Assembly: GCF_964355755.1 (NCBI RefSeq)
Contig: NC_092675.1
Coordinates: 13,965,312-14,029,311 of the forward strand
Length of the DNA: 64,000 bases
From: Antedon mediterranea
Lineage: Eukaryota > Echinodermata > Crinoidea > Comatulida > Antedonidae
Direction of reading: 5' to 3'
Both the position numbers and the translations under genes were made by a program. Shown here one piece after another: positions 25,377 to 36,900 of this stretch (the stretch's first letter is position 1; every line of letters begins with the position of its first letter). The notes below the pieces were generated by a model, which was not told the DNA's origin, did no database searches, and saw only the letters and a program-made list of their open reading frames with translations.

Positions 25377-26489
25377 ACGTTTTAGACCATTTTGTGATTT
25401 CGATGAGACTTGATTACACAAAAACATCAAAGTGCTTAAAATCACATTATAAACCGTTTTAGACCATTTTGAGCATTTCGATAACACTTTTCACACAAAA
25501 ACATCAAAGAGCACAAAATAGCTTAATATCGTATTTAAAAACGTTTTAGACCATTTTGAGCATTTAGACAAAACTTTTTCACACAAAACACCAAAGTGCT
25601 TAGAATAGCTTCAAATCGCATTTGGAGACGTTTTAGAACATTTTGTGTTTTTCGAAAAAAACTGTTAACATAAAAACACCAAAGTGCTTAGAATCACATT
25701 ATAAACCGTTTTAGACCATTTTGAGCATTTCGATGAAACTTGATTACACAAAAACATCAAAGTGCTTAAAATCACATTATAAACCGTTTTAGACCATTTT
25801 GAGCATTTCGATAACACTTTTCACACAAAAACATCAAAGAGCACAAAATAGCTTAATATCGTATTTAAAAACGTTTTAGACCATTTTGAGCATTTAGACA
25901 AAACTTTTTCACACAAAACACCAAAGTGCTTAGAATAGCTTCAAATCGCATTTGGAGACGTTTTAGACCATTTTGTGATTTTTGAAAAAACTTGTTAACA
26001 TAAAAACACCAAAGTGTGTTTTGAATAGCTTCAAATCACATTTGGAGACGTTTTAGACCATTTTGTGATTTTCGAAAAAACTTGTTAACATAAAAACACG
26101 AAAGTGCTTAGAATAGCTTCAAATCGCATTTGGAAACGTTTTAGACCATTTTGTGATTTCCGAAAAAACTTGTTAACATAAAAACACGAAAGTGCTTAGA
26201 ATCACATTATAAACCGTTTTAGACCATTTTGAGCATTTCGATAACAATTTTCACACAAAAACATCAAAGAGCACAAAATAGCTTAATATCGTATTTAAAA
26301 ATGTTTTAGACCATTTTGAGCATTTAGATAAAACTTTTTCACACAAAACACCAAAGTGCTTAGAATAGCTTCAAATCGCATTTGGAGACGTTTTAGACCA
26401 TTTTGTGATTTTTGAAAAAACTTGTTAACATAAAAACACCAAAGTGCTTAGAATAGCTTCAAATCACATTTGGAGATGTTTTAGACCAA

Positions 26490-27600
26490 TTTGTGATTTT
26501 TGAAAAAACTTGTTAACATAAAAACACGAAAGTGCTTAGAATAGCTTCAAATCACATTTGGAGACGTTTTAGACCATTTTGTGATTTTTGAAAAAACTTG
26601 TTAACATAAAAACACGAAAGTGCTTAGAATAGCTTCAAATCGCATTTGGAAACGTTTTAGACCATTTTGTGATTTTCGAAAAAGATTGTTAACATAAAAA
26701 CACCAATGTGCTTAGAATCACATTATAAACCGTTTTAGACCATTTTGAGCATTTCGATAACAATTTTCACACAAAAACATCAAAGAGCACAAAATAGCTT
26801 AATATCGTATTTATAAATGTTTTAGACCATTTTGAGCATTTCGACAAAACTTTTTCACACAAAACACCAAAGTGCTTAGAATAGCTTCAAATCGCATTTG
26901 GAGACGTTTTTTATACCATTTTGTGATTTCGATGAAACTTGATTACACAAAAACATCAAAGTGCTTAAAATCACATTATAAACCGTTTTAGACCATTTTG
27001 AGCATTTCGATAACACTTTTCACACAAAAACATCAAAGAGCACAAAATAGCTTAATATCGTATTTAAAAACGTTTTAGACCATTTTGAGCATTTAGACAA
27101 AACTTTTTCACACAAAACACCAAAGTGCTTAGAATAGCTTCAAATCGCATTTGGAGACGTTTTAGAACATTTTGTGTTTTTCGAAAAAAAACTGTTAACA
27201 TAAAAACACCAAAGTGCTTAGAATAGCTTCAAATCGCATTTGGAGACGTTTTAGAACATTTTGTGTTCTTCGAAAAAACCTGTTAACATAAAAACACCAA
27301 AGTGCTTAGAATAGCTTCAAATCGCATTTGGAGACGTTTTAGACCATTTTGTGATTTTTGAAAAAACTTGTTAACATAAAAACACCAAAGGGCTTAGAAT
27401 AGCTTCAAATCACATTTGGAGACGTTTTAGACCATTTTGTGATTTTCGAAAAAACTTGTTAACATAAAAACACGAAAGTGCTTAGAATAGCTTCAAATCG
27501 CATTTGGAAACGTTTTAGACCATTTTGTGATTTTCGAAAAAGATTGTTAACATAAAAACACCAAAGTGCTTAGAATCACAATATAAACCGTTTTAGACCA
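26490..27600 (+). repeat. Duplicated block with TTTTTTATACC marker, copy 1
   Basis: Rare variants TTTTTTATACC (26907), TTTTGTGTTCTTCG (about 27260) and AATCACAATATAAACC (about 27575) recur at 62009, about 62362 and about 62680, giving an offset of about 35102 with a 1-bp indel. The copies have since gained a few substitutions such as AAGTTCTTAG in the second. Confidence 0.75.
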
Positions 27601-30600
27601 TTTTGAGCATTTCGATAACAATTTTCATACAAAAACATCAAAGAGCACAAAATAGCTTAATATCGTATTTAAAAATGTTTTAGACCATTTTGAGTATTTA
27701 GATAAAACTTTTTCACACAAAACACCAAAGTGCTTAGAATAGCTTCAAATCGAATTTGGAGACGGTTTAGACCATTTTGTGATTTTGAAAAAACTTGTTA
27801 ACATAAAAACACCAAAGTGCTTAGAATAGCTTCAAATCGCATTTGGAGACGTTTTAGACCATTTTGTGATTTTCGAAAAAACTTGTTAACATAAAAACAC
27901 CAAAGTGCTTAGAATAGCTTCAAATCGTATTTGGAGACGTTTTAGACCATTTTGAGATTTTCGAAAAAACTTGGTTAAACAAAAACATCAAAGTGCTTAA
28001 AATCACATTATAAACCGTTTTAGACCATTTTGAGCATTTCGATAACACTTTTCACACAAAAACATCAAAGAGCACAAAATAGCTTAATATCGTATCTAAA
28101 AACGTTTTAGACCATTTTGAGCATTTCGACAAAACTTTTTCACACAAAACACCAAAGTGCTTAGAATAGCTTCAAATCGCATTTGGAGACGTTTTAGACC
28201 AATTTGTGCATTTCGATGAAACTTGATTACACAAAAACATCAAAGTGCTTAAAATCACATTATAAACCGTTTTAGACCATTTTGAGCATTTCGATAACAC
28301 TTTTCACACAAAAACATCAAAGAGCACAAAATAGCTTAATATCGTATTTAAAAACGTTTTAGACCATTTTGAGCATTTAGACAAAACTTTTTCACACAAA
28401 ACACCAAAGTGCTTAGAATAGCTTCAAATCGCATTTGGAGACGTTTTAGACCATTTTGTGCATTTCGATGAAACTTGGTTACACAAAAACATCAAAGTGC
28501 TTAAAATCACATTATAAATCGTTTTAGACCATTTTGAGCATTTCGACAAAACTTTTTCACACAAAATACCAAAGTGCTTAGAATAGCTTCAAATCGCATT
28601 TGGAGACGTTTTAGACCATTTTGTGATTTTCGAAAAAACTTTTTAACATAAAAACACAAAAGGGCTTAGAATAGCTTCAAATCACATTTGGAGACGTTTT
28701 AGACCATTTTGTGATTTTCGAAAAAACTTGTTAACATAAAAACACGAAAGTGCTTAGAATAGCTTCAAATCGCATTTGGAAACGTTTTAGACCATTTTGT
28801 GATTTTCGAAAAAAATTGTTAACATAAAAACACCAAAGTGCTTAGAATCACATTATAAACCGTTTTAGACCATTTTGAGCATTTCGATAACAATTTTCAC
28901 ACAAAAACATCAAAGAGCACAAAATAGCTTAATATCGTATTTAAAAATGTTTTAGACCATTTTGAGCATTTAGGTAAAACTTTTTCACACAAAACACCAA
29001 AGTGCTTAGAATAGCTTCAAATCGCATTTGGAGACGTTTTAGAGCATTTTGTGATTTTTGAAAAAACTTGTTAACATAAAAACACCAAAGTGCTTAGAAT
29101 AGCTTCAAATCACATTTGGAGACGTTTTAGACCATTTTGTGATTTTTGAAAAAACTTGTTAACATAAAAACACGAAAGTGCTTAGAATAGTTTCAAATCA
29201 CATTTGGAGACGTTTTAGACCATTTTGTGATTTTTGAAAAAACTTGTTAACATAAAAACACGAAAGTGCTTAGAATAGCTTCAAATCGCATTTGGAAACG
29301 TTTTAGACCATTTTGTGATTTTCGAAAAAGCTTGTTAACATAAAAACACCAAAGTGCTTAGAATCACATTATAAACCGTTTTAGACCATTTTGAGCATTT
29401 CGATAACAATTTTCACACAAAAACATCAAAGAGCACAAAATAGCTTAATATCGTATTTAAAAATGTTTTAGACCATTTTGAGCATTTAGATAAAACTTTT
29501 TCACACAAAACACGAAAGTGCTTAGAATAGCTTCAAATCACATTTGGAGACGTTTTAGACCATTTTGTGATTTTTGAAAAAACTTGTTAACATAAAAACA
29601 CGAAAGTGCTTAGAATAGCTTCAAATCGCATTTGGAAACGTTTTAGACCATTTTGTGATTTTCGAAAAAGCTTGTTAACATAAAAACACCAAAGTGCTTA
29701 GAATCACATTATAAACCGTTTTAGACCATTTTGAGCATTTCGATAACAATTTTCACACAAAAACATCAAAGAGCCCAAAATAGCTTAATATCGTATTTAA
29801 AAATGTTTTAGACCATTTTGAGCATTTAGATAAAACTTTTTCACACAAAACACCAAAGTGCTTAGAATAGCTTCAAATCGCATTTGGAGACGGTTTAGAC
29901 CATTTTGTGATTTTGAAAAAACTTGTTAACATAAAAACACCAAAGTGCTTAGAATAGCTTCAAATCGCATTTGGAGACGTTTTAGACCATTTTGTGATTT
30001 TCGAAAAAATTTGTTAACATAAAAACACCAAAGTGCTTAGAATAGCTTCAAATCGTATTTGGAGACGTTTTAGACCATTTTGAGATTTTCGAAAAAACTT
30101 GGTTACACAAAAACATCAAAGTGCTTAAAATCACATTATAAACCGTTTTAGACCATTTTGAGCATTTCGATAACACTTTTCACACAAAAACATCAAAGAG
30201 CACAAAATAGCTTAATATCGTATTTAAAAACGTTTTAGACCATTTTGAACATTTCGACAAAACTTTTTCACACAAAACACCAAAGTGCTTAGAATAGCTT
30301 CAAATCGCATTTGGAGACGTTTTAGACCAATTTGTGCATTTCGATGAAACTTGATTAAAAAAAAACATCAAAGTGCTTAAAATCACATTATAAACCGTTT
30401 TAGACCATTTTGAGCATTTCGATAACACTTTTCACACAAAAACATCAAAGAGCACAAAATAGCTTAATATCGTATTTAAAAACGTTTTAGACCATTTTGA
30501 GCATTTAGACAAAACTTTTTCACACAAAACACCAAAGTGCTTAGAATAGCTTCAAATCGCATTTGGAGACGTTTTAGAACATTTTGTGTTTTTCGAAAAA

Positions 30601-32399
30601 ACCTGTTAACATAAAAACACCAAAGTGCTTAGAATAGCTTCAAATCGCATTTGGAGACGATTTAGACCATTTTGTGATTTTCGAAAAAACTTGTTAACAT
30701 AAAAACACCAAAGTGCTTAGAATAGCGTCAAATCGTATTTGGAGACGTTTTAGACCATTTTGTGATTTTCGAAAAAACTTGTTAACATAAAAACACCAAA
30801 GTGCTTAGAATAGCTTCAAATCGCATTTGGAGACGTTTTAGACCATTTTGTGCATTTCGATGACACTTGGTTACACAAAAACATCAAAGTGCTTAAAATC
30901 ACATTATAAATCGTTTTAGACCATTTTGAGCATTTCGACAAAACTTTTTCACACAAAATACCAAAGTGCTTAGAATAGCTTCAAATCGCATTTGGAGACG
31001 TTTTAGACCATTTTGTGATTTTCGAAAAAACTTTTTAACATAAAAACACCAAAGTGCTTAGAATAGCTTCAAATCACATTTGGAGACGTTTTAGACCATT
31101 TTGTGATTTTCGAAAAAACTTGTTAACATAAAAACACGAAAGTGCTTAGAATAGCTTCAAATCGCATTTGGAAACGTTTTAGACCATTTTGTGATTTTCG
31201 AAAAAAATTGTTAACATAAAAACACAAAAGTGGTTAGAATCACATTATAAACCGTTTTAGACCATTTTGAGCATTTCGATAACAATTTTCACACAAAAAC
31301 ATCAAAGAGCACAAAATAGCTTAATATCGTATTTAAAAATGTTTTAGACCATTTTGAGCATTTAGATAAAACTTTTTCACACAAAACACCAAAGTGCTTA
31401 GAATAGCTTCAAATCGCATTTGGAGACGTTTTAGACCATTTTGTGATTTTTGAAAAAACTTGTAAACATAAAAACACCAAAGTGCTTAGAATAGCTTCAA
31501 ATCACATTTGGAGACGTTTTAGACCATTTTGTGATTTTCGAAAAAACTTGTTTACATAAAAACACGAAAGTGCTTAGAATATCTTCAAATCGCATTTGGA
31601 AACGTTTTAGACCATTTTGTGATTTTCGAAAAAACTTGTTAACATAAAAACACGAAAGTGCTTTGAATAGCTTCAAATCGCATTTGGAAACGTTTTAGAC
31701 CATTTTGTGATTTTCGAAAAAAATTGTTAACATAAAAACACCAAAGTGCTTAGAATCACATTATAAACCGTTTTAGACCATTTTGAGCATTTCGATAACA
31801 ATTTTCACACAAAAACATCAAAGAGCACAAAATAGCTTAATATCGTATTTAAAAATGTTTTAGACCATTTTGAGCATTTAGATAAAACTTTTTCACACAA
31901 AACACCAAAGTGCTTAGAATAGCTTCAAATCGCATTTGGAGACGTTTTAGACCATTTTGTGATTTTTGAAAAAACTTGTTAACATAAAAACACCAATGTG
32001 CTTAGAATAGCTTCAAATCACATTTGGAGACGTTTTAGACCATTTTGTGATTTTTGAAAAAACTTGTTAACATAAAAACACGAAAGTGCTTAGAATAGCT
32101 TCAAATCACATTTGGAGACGTTTTAGACCATTTTGTGATTTTTGAAAAAACTTGTTAACATAAAAACACGAAAGTGCTTAGAATAGCTTCAAATCGTATT
32201 TGGAGACGTTTTAGACCATTTTTTGATTTTCGAAAAAGATTGTTAACATAAAAACACCAAAGTGCTTAGAATCACATTATAAACCGTTTTAGACCATTTT
32301 GAGGTTTTCGATAACCATTTTCACACAAAAACATCAAAGAGCACAAAATAGCTTAATATCGTATTTAAAAACGTTTTAGACCATTTTGAGCATTTCGAC

Positions 32400-32460
32400 A
32401 AAACTTTTTCACACAAAACACCAAAGTTTTAGACCATTTTGAGCATTTAGACAAAACTTT
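32400..32460 (+). repeat. Rearranged B2 junction
   Basis: ACACCAAAG is joined directly to TTTTAGACC, so the end of one B2 monomer is fused to the core of another and about 30 bp are missing. The break is next to the conserved core. I saw this junction only once. Confidence 0.7.
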
Positions 32461-33148
32461 TTCACACAAAACACCAAAGTGCTTAGAATAGCTTCAAATC
32501 GTATTTGGAGACGTTTTAGACCATTTTGAGATTTTCGAAAAAAACTTGGTTACACAAAAACATCAAAGTGCTTAAAATCACATTATAAACCGTTTTAGAC
32601 CATTTTGAGCATTTTGATAACACTTTTCACACAAAAACATCAAAGAGCACAAAATAGCTTAATATCGTATTTAAAAACGTTTTAGACCATTTTGAGCATT
32701 TCGACAAAACTTTTTCACACAAAACACCAAAGTGCTTAGAATAGCTTCAAATCGCATTTGGAGACGTTTTAGACCAATTTGTGCATTTCGATGAAACTTG
32801 GTTACACAAAAACATCAAAGTGCTTAAAATCACATTATAAATTGTTTTAGACCATTTTGAGCATTTCGATAACACTTTTCACACAAAAACATCAAAGAGC
32901 ACAAAATAGCTTAATATCTTATTTAAAAACGTTTTAGACCATTTTGAGCATTTAGACAAAACTTTTTCACACAAAACACCAAAGTGCTTAGAATAGCTTC
33001 AAATCGCATTTGGAGACGTTTTAGACCATTTTGTGATTTTCAAAAAAACTTGTTAACATAAAAACACCAAAGTGCTTAGAATAGCTTCAAATCGTATTTG
33101 GAGACGTTTTAGACCATTTTGTGATTTTCGAAAAAACTTGTTAACATA

Positions 33149-35458
33149 AAAACACCAAAGTGCTTAGAATAGCTTCAAATCGCATTTGGAGACGTTTTAG
33201 ACCATTTTGTGCATTTCGATGAAACTTGGTTACACAAAAACATCAAAGTGCTTAAAATCACATTATAAACCATTTTAGACCATTTTGAGCATTTCGATAA
33301 CACTTTTCACACAAAAACATCAAAGAGCACAAAATAGCTTAATATCGTATTTAAAAACGTTTTAGACCACTTTGAGCATTTCGACAAAACTTTTTCACAC
33401 AAAACACCAAAGTGCTTAGAATAGCTTCAAATCGCATTTGGAGACGTTTTAGACCATTTTGTGATTTTCGAAAAAACTTGTTAACATAAAAACATCAAAG
33501 TGTACAGAATAACTTCAAATCGCATTTGGAGACCGTTTTAGGCCAATTTGTGATTTTCGAAAAAACTTGTTAACCTAAAAATACCAAAGTGTTTAGAATA
33601 GCTTCAAATCGCATTTGGAGACGTTTTAGACCATTTTGTGATTTTCGAAAAAACTTGTTAACATAAAAACACCAAAGTGCTTCAAATCGCATTTGGAGAC
33701 ATTTTAGACCAATTTGTGATTTTTGAAAAAACTTGTTAACATAAAAACACCAAAGTGCTTACAATAGCTTCAAATCGTATTTGGAGACGTTTTAGACCAT
33801 TTTGTGATTTTCGAAAAAACTTGTTAACATAAAAACACGAAAGTACTTAGAATAGCTTCAAATCGCATTTGGAGACGTTTTAGACCATTTTATGCATTTC
33901 GATGAAACTTGGTTACACAAAAACATCAAAGTGCTTAAAATCACATTATAATCCGTTTTAGACCATTTTGAGCATTTCGATAACACTTTTCACACAAAAA
34001 CATCAAAGAGCACAAAATAGCTTAATATCGTATTTAAAAACGTTTTAGACCATTTTGAGCATTTCGACAAAACTTTTTCACACAAAACACCAAAGTGCTT
34101 AGAATAGCTTCAAATCGCATTTGGAGACGTTTTAGACCATTTTGTGATTTTCGAAAAAAATTGTTAACATAAAAACATCAAAGTGTACAGAATAGCTTCA
34201 AATCGCATTTGGAGACCGTTTTAGGGCAATTTGTGATTTTCGAAAAAACTTGTTAACCTAAAAATACCAAAGTGTTTAGAATAGCTTCAAATCGCATTTG
34301 GAGACGTTTTAGACCATTTTGTGATTTTCGAAAAAACTTGTTAACATAAAAACACCAAAGTGCTTAGAATAGCTTCAAATCGCATTTGGAGACATTTTAG
34401 ACCAATTTGTGATTTTCGAAAAAACTTGTCAACATAAAAACACCAAAGTGTTTAGAATAGCTTCAAATCGCATTTGGAGACGTTTTAGACCAATTTGTGA
34501 TTTTCGAAAAAACTTATCAACATAAAAACACCAAAGGGTTTAGAATATCTTCAAATCGCATTTGGAGACGTTTTAGACAATTTTGTGATTTTCGAAAAAA
34601 CTTGTTAACATAAAAACACCAAAGTGCTTAGAATAGCTTCAAATCGCATTTGGAGACGTTTTAGACCATTTTGTGATTTTCGAAAAAACTTGGTTACACA
34701 AAAACATAAAAGTGCTTAAAATCACATTATAAACCGTTTTAGACCATTTTGAGCATTTCGATAACACTTTTCACACAAAAACATCATAGAGCACAAAATA
34801 GCTTAATATCGTATTTAAAAACGTTTTAGACCATTTTGAGCATTTCGACAAAACTTGTTAACATAAAAACACCAAAGTGCTTAGAATGGCTTCAATTGCA
34901 TTTGGAGACGCTTTAGACCATTTTGTGATTTTCGAAAAAAATTGTTAACATAAAAACACCAAAGTGCTTAAAATCACATTATAAATCGTTTTAGACCATT
35001 TTGAGCATTTCGATAACACTTTTCACACAAAAACATCAAAGAGCACAAGATAGCTTAATATCTTATTTAAAAACGTTTTAGACCATTTTGAGCATTTAGA
35101 CAAAACTTTTTCACACAAAACACCAAAGTGCTTAGAATAGCTTAAAATCGCATTTGGAGACGTTTTAGACCATTTTGTGATTTTCAAAAAAACTTGTTAA
35201 CATAAAAACACCAAAGTGCTTAGAATAGCTTCAAATCGTATTTGGAGACGTTTTAGACCATTTTGTGATTTTCGAAAAAACTTGTTAACATAAAAACACC
35301 AAAGTGCTTAGAATAGCTTCAAATCGCATTTGGAGACGTTTTAGACCAATTTGTGATTTTCGAAAAAAACTTGTCAACATAAAAACACCAAAGTGTTTAG
35401 AATAGCTTCAAATCGCATTTGGAGACGTTTTAGACCAATTTGTGATTTTCGAAAAAAA
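33149..35458 (+). repeat. Duplicated block I, copy 2, with internal HOR deletion
   Basis: Matches 7976-9480 at offset 25173, then 9830-10625 at offset 24833. The offset change of 340 bp equals two A monomers plus one B1-B2 pair (176 + 164), so a whole-monomer multiple was lost here or gained in the other copy. Both this block and the 45-kb copy share GAATGGCTTCAATTGC, and the 45-kb copy keeps the 340 bp, which favours loss in this copy. Confidence 0.78.
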
Positions 35459-35837
35459 CTTATCAACATAAAAACACCAAAGTGTTTAGAATAGCTTCAA
35501 ATCGCATTTGGAGACGTTTTAGACCAATTTGTGATTTTCGAAAAAAACTTATCAACATAAAAACACCAAAAGGTTTAGAATAGCTTCAAATCGCATTTGG
35601 AAACGTTTTAGACCATTTTGTGATTTTCGAAAAAACTTGTTAACATAAAAACACGAAAGTGCTTAGAATAGCTTCAAATCGCATTTGGAAACGTTTTATT
35701 CCATTTTGTGATTTTCGAAAAAAATTGTTAACATAAAAACACCAAAGTGCTTAGAATCACATTATAAACCGTTTTAGACCATTTTGAGCATTTCGATAAC
35801 AATTTTCACACAAAAACATCAAAGAGCACAAAATAGC

Positions 35838-35855
35838 TTAACACTTTGACTGCCA
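35838..35855 (+). repeat. TE2 left TSD and TIR
   Basis: TTAA (35838-35841) then CACTTTGACTGCCA (35842-35855). Confidence 0.9.
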
Positions 35856-36896
35856 AACACGAAGATCTTCGTTTTTGGAAACACAACGCTTGACTGCCAA
35901 AAACGAAGATCTTCGTTTTTCGCGTTTTTTTACGAAATCCGGTAGATAGGTTAATTATTGGTATATACTATAAATATGAACACTATATTCGGTCTGGACC
36001 GTTAATATTTTACAATTTGAAAGTAACTAATCTGGTTACGAACGACTGTCAAAATGGTACCTGTCGAAATAACAAACGCCGCGCATCACAGTAGCGCGTA
36101 GAGCGATGGCTTGGCGCATTGTGTATCGGTCGCGCGCTAGCTATGCCGCCGAAGCATTACAAAGGTTTTTGTGGATTGACATGTTTGTTTGTTATCTGAA
36201 TAAAAAATAATGGAGTCATTTTCAATATGAAGTCTTTAATTTTATTATTGTATGTATACCCTAATTTTTTTGGTGTTTTACTGAAAGTGACCGAGTTTCA
36301 CGCAACAAACTTGTTTTGAAATGGTATGGTTATTATCATCAGTTTACTATCTCCTAGGCCTAGGCTAGTAGTACTAGGCTAGGCTAGTCTAGCCCTAGTC
36401 GTAAAACGGTTCCGGACCAACTTTAGGCCTGGTTAACTAGGCCTGGTGTCTTTACTATGTGGATTTTGGCGAAACATTGATGCAAGATTTATGATTTATA
36501 AAATGTAATACATTTTTCGATAGTGATAACTTGTTTTTATAGGCCTATCGGTGCCGTGTAAGTAACTTTTTCGTTGTTTGTTGATCTCACCGGGCGATAT
36601 TTTCATATTGTGATGTCTTGCACAAAATCGCGATTATCTCGACTTTCTTGCGCGAAACTACGAAAAATTCAAAAAGTGGGTTATGTTCATTTTACTATTA
36701 CGATTTACATATTGCGATTTAAAAATCGTTCTTGGTACCATTGTAAAGCTACAATCTTTATGATTATTTTAGTCTAAATTACATATAAATCAGATCACAT
36801 ACATGGTTTCAATCAGCTTTAATAAAAACATCGAATTGGGCTAAAAACGCTGGCGGTGGCAGTTTCTAACTGGAAAAACCTCTGGCAGTCAAAGTG
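35842..36896. mobile_element. TE2: non-autonomous piggyBac-like element, TTAA target site
   Basis: A 1055-bp island with a perfect 14-bp terminal inverted repeat, CACTTTGACTGCCA ... TGGCAGTCAAAGTG, flanked by TTAA on both sides. TTAA duplication with C-rich CAC/CCC-type ends is characteristic of the piggyBac superfamily; Kolobok also uses TTAA. It is too short for a transposase and has no supported coding frame, so it would need one supplied in trans. The left subterminal region has a 32-33-bp direct repeat containing the palindrome AACGAAGATCTTCGTT. The interior includes a GC-richer stretch (about 36060-36150) and several AGGCCT motifs. Confidence 0.88.
35847..35921 (+). repeat. TE2 subterminal direct repeat with palindrome
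   Basis: TGACTGCCAAA followed by ACGAAGATCTTCGTTTTT starts at 35847 and again at 35891, 44 bp apart; the first copy has CACG where the second has AACG. The inner AACGAAGATCTTCGTT in copy 2 is a 16-bp perfect palindrome. The first repeat overlaps the inverted end, so the TIR motif is partly duplicated. Such subterminal repeats are candidate transposase-binding sites. Confidence 0.85.
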
Positions 36897-36900
36897 TTAA
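36883..36900 (+). repeat. TE2 right TIR and TSD
   Basis: TGGCAGTCAAAGTG (36883-36896), reverse complement of the left end, then TTAA (36897-36900), after which B2 satellite resumes as TATCGTATTTAAAAATG. Confidence 0.9.

Larger units (their letters stand above)
17298..35841 (+). repeat. 88-bp satellite array, segment 2
   Basis: Same orientation and monomer types as segment 1. A, C, B1, B2 and fused B monomers alternate in mixed higher-order units. The stretch 20437-22060 closely copies the canonical hexamer region of 780-4680. The stretch 33149-35458 copies block I. The last four bases (TTAA, 35838-35841) are the TE2 target site inside a B2 monomer. No gene or RNA is visible. Confidence 0.98.

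Noticed and set aside
36106-36210. 34-residue open frame with ATGG start inside TE2
   Set aside because: Short, no recognisable domain, and its stop overlaps an AATAAA in AT-rich sequence; expected by chance.
36574-36777. 67-residue open frame in TE2
   Set aside because: No ATG-context or family signal; its composition fits unselected AT-rich DNA.
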